From Clostridia bacterium (lineage in GTDB: Bacteria; Bacillota; Clostridia; UMGS1883), in the NCBI GenBank assembly GCA_017468215.1, contig JAFUJG010000004.1, forward strand, positions 1-5,634: 5,634 bases of DNA, read 5' to 3'. The translations under genes were made by a program, and so were the position numbers. A model generated the notes under the pieces. The model worked only from the letters and a program-made list of their open reading frames with translations. It did not search any database and was not told the origin of the DNA. Of the stretch, positions 1 to 4,297 are shown in pieces; positions within the stretch are counted from its first letter, which is position 1; each line of letters begins with the position of its first letter.

Positions 1-224
1 ATGTCGTCGCCTATCTTCTGAATACGGCTCCACTCAATAACAACATCATCCTCAGGGGGGAGAATACCGAAAAACCGCCTTTTCCCCGGAATTATGATAG
101 AATTTATCCTCCCCGAGGACAGGTCAATGTCAACATCGGTCATAAAACCTAAGCGTTCACCTGTGGATATGTCGATAACCTCCTTGTGGCGAAATGAGGA
201 GGCACGGTTACTTTTTTCGCTCAT
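1..224 (-). CDS. YlmC/YmxH-family sporulation protein (PRC-barrel-like), 3' end cut by window start
   Basis: Reading the minus strand from the ATG at 224-222 gives 74 complete codons that remain open to the window edge. The protein begins MSEKSNRASSFRHKEVID, continues through STGERLGFMTDVDIDLSSGR (about residues 20-39), then IIIPGKRRFFG (43-53) and a final stretch ending VVIEWSRIQKIGDD (61-74). This KEVI / GERLG / GRI / IPG-KRRFFG / W..I.KIG-D pattern is what I know from the YlmC/YmxH family of short (about 80-100 residue) PRC-barrel-like proteins of endospore-forming Firmicutes. Their exact molecular role is not established. By family length only the last few residues should be missing. The start is supported by a good upstream AGAGG. 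The gene is divergent from gdpP across 89 bp. No membrane segment or signal peptide is visible. The family call is fairly sure; a role in sporulation rests on family naming alone. Confidence 0.83.
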   Translation of the reverse strand, partial: MSEKSNRASSFRHKEVIDISTGERLGFMTDVDIDLSSGRINSIIIPGKRRFFGILPPEDDVVIEWSRIQKIGDD

Positions 225-233
225 AATTGCTTA

Positions 234-238
234 CCTCT
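234..238 (-). promoter_or_regulatory. Ribosome binding site of the divergent YlmC/YmxH-family gene
   Basis: On the minus strand AGAGG (within TAAGAGGTAAG) lies 9 nt before the ATG at 224-222. It fixes the start of a gene that has no upstream in-frame alternative with a comparable site. Confidence 0.7.
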
Positions 239-249
239 TAAAAAAATGC

Positions 250-278
250 TGTACAATTGATAAAAATTGTTATATAAT
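250..278 (+). promoter_or_regulatory. Candidate sigma-A-type promoter of gdpP
   Basis: A perfect TATAAT (273-278) lies 17 bp downstream of TGTACA (250-255), which matches 4 of 6 positions of the TTGACA consensus. The -10 box ends 35 bp before the gdpP ATG, leaving a short leader that contains the ribosome binding site. The alternative TTGATA at 257-262 is only 10 bp from the -10 and is therefore unlikely to be the -35. No equally good promoter was found for the minus strand; TATTAT-like sequence in the same AT-rich stretch could serve it. Confidence 0.5.
253..270. repeat. 18-bp inverted repeat inside the gdpP promoter (operator candidate)
   Basis: ACAATT (253-258) and AATTGT (265-270) are perfect 6-bp inverted arms around a 6-bp AT-rich centre (GATAAA). 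The repeat overlaps the end of the candidate -35 box and fills most of the spacer before TATAAT. This is a typical place for a dimeric repressor to bind, and it sits between two divergent genes. The region is AT-rich, so a chance palindrome is possible. I do not recognise it as the site of a named regulator. Confidence 0.35.
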
Positions 279-303
279 ACACTATGTATATGTATGAGTT
301 TTG

Positions 304-308
304 AGAGG
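304..308 (+). promoter_or_regulatory. Ribosome binding site of gdpP
   Basis: AGAGG lies 5 nt before the ATG at 314. It mirrors the AGAGGTAA context of the divergent gene on the other strand and supports this start. Confidence 0.7.
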
Positions 309-313
309 TAACA

Positions 314-2290
314 ATGAATAAGAAAAACGGAAATTTTAATTTAATAATGAAAAACGGAATTTTCGCATATCTCTTGCTGGTTGCCCTTTGTGCAATCGGA
401 GTGTGCTTTTACAACGTATGGGTAGGTCTTGTACTTTTGCTGATGACAGCCTCGCTTTTTACCGTCATTTTCTTAAAAGAAAGAAAAAGCCAGCACGACA
501 TTGCAAAATACTATTCCTCAATGGCAGATGTAAACGACAAGTTCGACATTACCAAGGGTGTTACCGTTGCCATGATTTCCGTGGGAACTGACGGCAAAAT
601 CAACTGGTGGAACGATGCTTTTCTGAAAATATGCCCCAATGTCAATATGCACGACGGCATAACAAGCCACATTCCCGCAATTACAATGGATTTGCTTGTG
701 AAAATGGGCGGCGGTGAGGAATGTCGTGTGGACCACGAGGATAAAAGCTATCTTTTAACTAACGTTCCCTTTAAGGCCGACACTGCAACCGACAGTGCCT
801 TTGTGATTACCTTAAGGGACATTACCGAGCTGGAGCGATACAAAAAGCAGGCGGAGGACACACGCACCGTTATTGCCCACGTGCTTATTGACAACTATGA
901 CGAGCTTCTTACCGAGGAAGGCGACGATGTATCCTACCAGGCAGAAAAAGAGATTGAAACCCTTATCTTCGACTGGGTTAAGTCCTTGGGCGGCAGCGTA
1001 AGGCATATTGAAAAGGGAAGATATATGTGTCTTTTTAATTCAGAAATGCTCGAAAGGATTAAAGAGGCTAAGTTCGATATTTTAGAAAAAGCAAAAACCC
1101 GTGGTGCAGGAAGTGCTATTGAGCCAACCCTCAGTATAGGCGTAGGCATCAACGGCAGCGATATTAACGAAATTGACGTTTTCGCAAAAACAGCACTTGA
1201 CATGGCTCTGGGCCGAGGCGGTGACCAGGCCGTAATCAAGGACGGCGGCAGTTTTACCTACTTTGGCGGTAAAAACCGTGAAACCGAAAAGCGAACAAAG
1301 GTTAAGGCAAGGGTAAAGGCACTTGCATTGCTTGGCCTTATTGAGGAGTGTGACAACGTTATCGTTATGGGTCATATAAATGCCGATGCTGACTCCTTTG
1401 GTGCATCGGTGGCCTTAGCGTGTATAGCAATGGCACACGGCAAGCAGGCAAAGGTGCTGCTTGAAACCTACGACAGTACCGTTAAGGCTCTTTTGAAAAG
1501 CTTTGATAAAAACAATACCCACGCAGTTTTGTTTGTAAACCGTATGCAGGCCAGGGAGCTTATAAGGGCAAAAACCCTTGTTATCGTGTGCGATACTCAC
1601 AGGCGAAGCTTAGTTGCATCTCCCGAGGTGCTTGACGAGGCAAGTGAGGTTGTGCTTATTGACCACCACAGACGAAGCGAGGAGTTTATTTCAAATACAG
1701 ACCTTCTGTATCACGAGCCCTTTGCATCCTCAAGCTGTGAAATGGTTGCAGAAATGCTTCAGTATATAGGCCGTGGCGGCATAAATTCCGAAATAGCCGA
1801 GGCAATGTACGCAGGCATACTGGTAGATACAAACAGTTTTATCTACAAAACAGGTGTACGAACCTTTGAAGCAGCGGCTTATCTTAAGCGTTTGGGTGCC
1901 GATACCGTAAACGTTAAAAAATATTTCAGAGAAAATATCGACGACTACAGCACAAGAGCGGCTATTGTACAGAACATGGAAATGTACAATCAGTCAATAG
2001 GTATCAGCAAGGTTTATGACTCCAGCGTAAGGCAGGATGTTTTGGCAAAGGCGGCAAACGATATCTTAGAAATGGAAAACATGGCAGCCTCCTTTGTAAT
2101 TGCACCAACAGGCGACGGCGTTGTGTCAATAAGCGGCAGAAGCTTCGGCGATGTGAACATACAGCTGGTTGCCGAAAAATTAGGCGGCGGCGGTCATATG
2201 CTGGCAGGTGCGGCACAAATAGAAAATGTCGGGGTTGATGAAGCCGAGGCAATGCTTAAAGCAGCAATCGACGAAATAACACAAAAGTAA
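314..2290 (+). CDS. gdpP: Cyclic-di-AMP phosphodiesterase GdpP (YybT; TM-PAS-degenerate GGDEF-DHH-DHHA1)
   Basis: This 658-residue protein has the length and domain order of GdpP/YybT, the membrane enzyme that hydrolyses c-di-AMP to 5'-pApA and so affects cell wall, potassium and osmotic balance. Two transmembrane helices lie near residues 16-32 and 35-53. A PAS-like domain follows at about 80-172, ending in the helix TELERYKKQAED. A GGDEF-like domain spans about 185-310; it retains the SIGVG strand (274-278) but has GRYMCLF (235-241) where the GGDEF signature would be, as expected for the degenerate domain of this family. The DHH domain has GHINADADS (353-361; H354, D358, D360), CDTHR (D427), the DHH triad 450-452 and LVDTNSF (D505), all the expected metal ligands. 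The C-terminal DHHA1 domain has GGGGH at 624-628. The enzyme therefore looks catalytically intact. The family's PAS can bind haem and its GGDEF-like domain can act as a weak ATPase; neither can be judged here. rplI follows after 160 bp. Confidence 0.96.
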   Translation: MNKKNGNFNLIMKNGIFAYLLLVALCAIGVCFYNVWVGLVLLLMTASLFTVIFLKERKSQHDIAKYYSSMADVNDKFDITKGVTVAMISVGTDGKINWWNDAFLKICPNVNMHDGITSHIPAITMDLLVKMGGGEECRVDHEDKSYLLTNVPFKADTATDSAFVITLRDITELERYKKQAEDTRTVIAHVLIDNYDELLTEEGDDVSYQAEKEIETLIFDWVKSLGGSVRHIEKGRYMCLFNSEMLERIKEAKFDILEKAKTRGAGSAIEPTLSIGVGINGSDINEIDVFAKTALDMALGRGGDQAVIKDGGSFTYFGGKNRETEKRTKVKARVKALALLGLIEECDNVIVMGHINADADSFGASVALACIAMAHGKQAKVLLETYDSTVKALLKSFDKNNTHAVLFVNRMQARELIRAKTLVIVCDTHRRSLVASPEVLDEASEVVLIDHHRRSEEFISNTDLLYHEPFASSSCEMVAEMLQYIGRGGINSEIAEAMYAGILVDTNSFIYKTGVRTFEAAAYLKRLGADTVNVKKYFRENIDDYSTRAAIVQNMEMYNQSIGISKVYDSSVRQDVLAKAANDILEMENMAASFVIAPTGDGVVSISGRSFGDVNIQLVAEKLGGGGHMLAGAAQIENVGVDEAEAMLKAAIDEITQK

Positions 2291-2292
2291 AA

Positions 2293-2309
2293 AAGCATTT
2301 TCAATGCTT
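2293..2309 (-). terminator. Weak hairpin after the gdpP stop; terminator-like only when read on the minus strand
   Basis: AAGCATT (2293-2299) and AATGCTT (2303-2309) form a perfect 7-bp stem with a 3-nt loop, just after the gdpP stop. Read on the minus strand the stem runs into TTTT and then a further T-rich stretch, as in an intrinsic terminator. Read on the plus strand it is followed by CAACCCCC with no T run, so it should not stop gdpP transcription efficiently. The stem has only two G:C pairs and no minus-strand gene lies just upstream. It may simply be a 3'-end stabilising hairpin, or chance. Confidence 0.25.
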
Positions 2310-2317
2310 CAACCCCC

Positions 2318-2342
2318 TCGTTCCCCCAATCTTGGGGGACGA
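2318..2342. repeat. G/C-rich inverted repeat (CCCCCA...TGGGGG) in the gdpP-rplI spacer
   Basis: CCCCCA (2323-2328) pairs with TGGGGG (2333-2338) around a 4-nt ATCT loop. The stem continues through TCGT (2318-2321) with ACGA (2339-2342) across one bulged T. This is by far the strongest hairpin in the gap. It has no following T run on either strand, so it does not look like a classical intrinsic terminator. Another C5 run sits just before it at 2313-2317. Short elements of this kind can be dispersed intergenic repeats, RNA-processing or stability elements, or protein-binding sites; the single copy visible here cannot decide. Confidence 0.6.
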
Positions 2343-2367
2343 AAAGGTAAGCTTTTATTTTATAAGC
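2342..2367 (+). other. Two overlapping, mutually exclusive weak stem-loops
   Basis: AAAAG (2342-2346) can pair with CTTTT (2352-2356) over a 5-nt loop and is followed by ATTTTAT. Alternatively GCTTTTA (2351-2357) can pair with TATAAGC (2361-2367) with one T-T mismatch and a 3-nt loop. Both share bases 2351-2356, so only one can form at a time. The stems are short and AU-rich, and the first could act at most as a leaky terminator. The support is only base complementarity. Confidence 0.25.
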
Positions 2368-2373
2368 AAATAT

Positions 2374-2388
2374 GCGCACATTCTGCGC
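2374..2388 (+). other. Small GC-rich stem-loop upstream of the rplI -10 candidate
   Basis: GCGCA (2374-2378) and TGCGC (2384-2388) form a perfect 5-bp stem with a 5-nt loop (CATTC), extendable by a T-G wobble. It lies where a -35 element for the TATAAT at 2401 would be expected, which may explain why no -35 consensus is seen there. It is short enough to arise by chance. Confidence 0.3.
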
Positions 2389-2400
2389 GCAATTTCCTAT

Positions 2401-2406
2401 TATAAT
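2401..2406 (+). promoter_or_regulatory. Possible -10 element of an internal rplI promoter
   Basis: A perfect TATAAT is placed 45 bp (start to start 50 bp) before the rplI ATG in an AT-rich stretch. The hexamers 16-18 bp upstream (for example ACATTC at 2378-2383) do not resemble TTGACA and there is no extended -10 TG. It is therefore a weak candidate for a second start site feeding rplI-dnaB-tilS. Confidence 0.3.
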
Positions 2407-2415
2407 AAAAAAATG

Positions 2416-2433
2416 TTTGCACACAGTGCGAAA
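2416..2433 (+). other. Short leader hairpin just before the rplI ribosome binding site
   Basis: GCAC (2419-2422) pairs with GTGC (2426-2429) around an ACA loop, and TTT (2416-2418) pairs with AAA (2431-2433) across one bulged G. The structure ends 3 nt before AAAGGA. That position would suit translational control of L9, but the stem is small and I know of no established L9 autoregulatory leader that it matches. Confidence 0.25.
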
Positions 2434-2436
2434 TTG

Positions 2437-2442
2437 AAAGGA
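2437..2442 (+). promoter_or_regulatory. Ribosome binding site of rplI
   Basis: AAAGGA lies 8 nt before the ATG at 2451, a standard strong spacing that fixes the L9 start. Confidence 0.8.
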
Positions 2443-2450
2443 CGATAAAA

Positions 2451-2897
2451 ATGAAAGTAGTATTATTGGCAGATGTTAAGGGTCACGGCAAAAAGGGCGA
2501 CGTTGTTGAAGCAAGCGACGGCTACGCAAGAAACTTTTTGCTTCCCAAGGGTCTTGCAAAGGAAGCAACAAAGGGTGCTTTAAACGAGGTTAAGGGTAAG
2601 AACGAGGCAAAGGCTTACCACAAGGAGCAGGAGCTTTTGGCAGCAAAGGAAACTGCTGAAAAATTAAACGGCAAAAAGGTCGAGGTTAAATCCAAGGCAG
2701 GGGACAACGGCAAGCTTTTCGGTAAGGTTACAAACCAGAACGTGGCTGACGCAATCAAGTATCAGCTCCATGTTGTTGTTGACAAAAGAAAGGTGCAGCT
2801 TCCCGACGGCTTGAAAACAGTAGGCTCTCACGAGGTTGAAGTTAAGATTTATCCCGAAGTAAGTGCAAAGATTACAGTTGAAATTATTCCCGAATAA
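2451..2897 (+). CDS. rplI: 50S ribosomal protein L9 (bL9)
   Basis: The 148-residue product has the usual bL9 length. It is a large-subunit protein that binds 23S rRNA near the base of the L1 stalk and extends from the ribosome surface; in other bacteria it helps limit frameshifting and ribosome hopping. The N-terminal rRNA-binding domain (about 1-48) begins [20 protein letters not shown] and carries the family signature at residues 13-40, with G13, G16, G24, Y25, N28, F29 and G34. A lysine/glutamate-rich connecting helix covers about 41-75. The C-terminal domain (about 76-148) contains [15 protein letters not shown] and ends KITVEIIPE. No residue expected in the signature is missing. It lies 160 bp after gdpP and 28 bp before dnaB with no terminator between, so it is very likely transcribed with dnaB. 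Confidence 0.98.
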   Translation: MKVVLLADVKGHGKKGDVVEASDGYARNFLLPKGLAKEATKGALNEVKGKNEAKAYHKEQELLAAKETAEKLNGKKVEVKSKAGDNGKLFGKVTNQNVADAIKYQLHVVVDKRKVQLPDGLKTVGSHEVEVKIYPEVSAKITVEIIPE

Positions 2898-2910
2898 TTA
2901 ACACACAGGA

Positions 2911-2916
2911 AAGGAG
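2911..2916 (+). promoter_or_regulatory. Ribosome binding site that decides the GTG start of dnaB
   Basis: AAGGAG lies 9 nt before the GTG at 2926-2928. The next in-frame candidate, ATG at 2980, has only a poor GGGAAG-like sequence in front, so the GTG is preferred. Confidence 0.75.
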
Positions 2917-2925
2917 AGACACCGG

Positions 2926-4287
2926 GTGGAATACAGAGAAAAAAAAGAAAAACCCGTTGAGCTTCCCATCGGGAAGACGATGCCGTATAACATAGAGGCA
3001 GAGCAGGCGGTTCTCGGCAGTATGATATTCGACGAAAAATCTCTCACAAGCTGTGTTGAAAAGCTCAGCGCAGACGATTTTTATACAACAGCACATCAGA
3101 CCATTTTCAATGCCATTGCATCGCTGTTTGAAACTGCCACCCCTGTTGATATAGTAACTCTCTCAGATGAGCTGGGAGGCAAAATTGACTCTGTAGGTGG
3201 CATAGGCTATGTGTCGGGCATTGTGCAGAACGTGCTCAGTACAGAAAACTTAAACCATTATGTTAATATTGTTAAAGGCAAAAGCCTTTTAAGAAAGCTT
3301 GTTACTGCGGCAAGCCGGGTGGTTGACATTGCAACCCGTGACGAGGACGACGTTGAACGTATCCTTGACGAAAGCGAGCAGCTTATTTTCAACATCCTTG
3401 ACAAGCAGGGACAAAAGGGCTTTTACCACATCAGCGAGGTTGTAAAAAGCTCTCTTGCACTTTTGGAAGAAAAGCGTAAGATGGGCGAAAACGTAACAGG
3501 CGTTCCCACAGGCTTTAAAGAGCTTGACACCCTTACCGCAGGTCTGCAGAAGGGTGCACTCATTATTGTTGCGGCACGACCCGGTGTAGGTAAAACCTCC
3601 TTTGCATTGAACATTGCGGAAAATGCGGCTATACGCCACAAAATACCTGTGGCAATTTTCAGCCTTGAAATGAGCAAGGAGGAGCTTGTAAACAGAGTAT
3701 TGTCAAGCGAAGCCTTGGTGCCCAGCGATAAAATGCGTATCGGTGCACTTGATGCTCCCGATATGGCAAAGCTTGCACATTCTTTAAACGGAGTAATGTC
3801 GGCACCCATTTACATCGACGACACCTCCGACATTTCCATCTCGGAAATAAGGGCAAAGTGCAGACGCTTAAAGCTCGAGAAAAACCTTGGCTTAGTTGTT
3901 GTGGACTACCTTCAGCTTATGGAAACAAAGGGCGGAAGCGACAACCGTGCACAGGCTGTTGCCGAAATTTCACGTTCACTTAAGATTATGGCTAAGGAAT
4001 TACAGGTGCCCGTTATTACTCTTTCGCAGCTTAACCGTTTAAGCGAAGGCAGAAAGGATAAACGCCCTCAGGTAAGTGACCTTCGTGAAAGCGGCTCTAT
4101 CGAGCAGGATGCGGATATTGTTATGCTTTTGTATAACCCCGACAACGCAGCCGAAGACCCCAACGCAGAAAAATCTAACATTGTCGAATGTGACGTTGCT
4201 AAGCACCGTGGCGGTGAAAGAAGGGTTGTTAAGCTTGCCTGGAGAGGCGAATACACAAAGTTTATGAATCTGGATAACAGAAATTAG
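2926..4287 (+). CDS. dnaB: Replicative DNA helicase DnaB (DnaC in Bacillus nomenclature)
   Basis: The 453-residue protein is full length for the hexameric 5'-3' helicase that unwinds DNA at the replication fork and recruits primase. The N-terminal primase-interacting domain (about 20-120) starts with the family hallmark PYNIEAEQAVLGSM (20-33). After a linker, the RecA-like ATPase begins near TGVPTGFKELDTLTAGLQKG (191-210). Walker A is ARPGVGKTS (217-225; K223, T224), the catalytic glutamate lies in FSLEMS (E248), Walker B is LVVVDYLQL (323-331; D327), and the motif 3 glutamine lies in LSQLNRL (Q368). DLRESGSIEQDADIVM (385-400) and the arginine finger region AKHRGG (425-430; R428) follow. The finger loop reads RGGERR where many homologues have RNGPTG, a local variation. 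No intein interrupts the ATPase motifs. The start is GTG, chosen by its ribosome binding site; Met19 is the alternative. The stop overlaps the tilS ribosome binding site. Confidence 0.97.
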   Translation: MEYREKKEKPVELPIGKTMPYNIEAEQAVLGSMIFDEKSLTSCVEKLSADDFYTTAHQTIFNAIASLFETATPVDIVTLSDELGGKIDSVGGIGYVSGIVQNVLSTENLNHYVNIVKGKSLLRKLVTAASRVVDIATRDEDDVERILDESEQLIFNILDKQGQKGFYHISEVVKSSLALLEEKRKMGENVTGVPTGFKELDTLTAGLQKGALIIVAARPGVGKTSFALNIAENAAIRHKIPVAIFSLEMSKEELVNRVLSSEALVPSDKMRIGALDAPDMAKLAHSLNGVMSAPIYIDDTSDISISEIRAKCRRLKLEKNLGLVVVDYLQLMETKGGSDNRAQAVAEISRSLKIMAKELQVPVITLSQLNRLSEGRKDKRPQVSDLRESGSIEQDADIVMLLYNPDNAAEDPNAEKSNIVECDVAKHRGGERRVVKLAWRGEYTKFMNLDNRN

Positions 4288-4290
4288 GTG
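4286..4290 (+). promoter_or_regulatory. tilS ribosome binding site overlapping the dnaB stop codon
   Basis: AGGTG, whose first two bases are the last two of the dnaB TAG stop, lies 7 nt before the GTG at 4298. It is a weaker match than those of the upstream genes. The overlap suggests translational coupling, with ribosomes ending dnaB restarting on tilS. Confidence 0.5.
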
Positions 4291-4297
4291 TGACAAA

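Noticed and set aside
185..241. Reading (in GdpP residues mapped to roughly 866-1036) of the absent GGDEF signature as gene damage
   Set aside because: Loss of the GGDEF signature is normal in the GdpP/YybT family, and the DHH and DHHA1 catalytic motifs are intact.
94..297. A 67-codon plus-strand frame over the divergent gene and the intergenic region
   Set aside because: It overlaps the convincing minus-strand YlmC/YmxH-family frame and runs through the gdpP promoter region. It has no good ribosome binding site and no family resemblance.
225..313. Possible c-di-AMP riboswitch or other structured RNA upstream of gdpP
   Set aside because: The leader after the candidate -10 is only about 35 nt, too short for known riboswitches, and the inverted repeat is upstream of the expected transcription start.
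934..1375. Minus-strand open frames inside gdpP (about 97-101 codons)
   Set aside because: They are antisense to a fully conserved protein, overlap one another in different frames and look like products of codon bias.
3289..3856. Minus-strand open frames of up to 128 codons inside dnaB
   Set aside because: They are shadows of the DnaB ATPase domain, with low-complexity or hydrophobic composition and no ribosome binding site of note.
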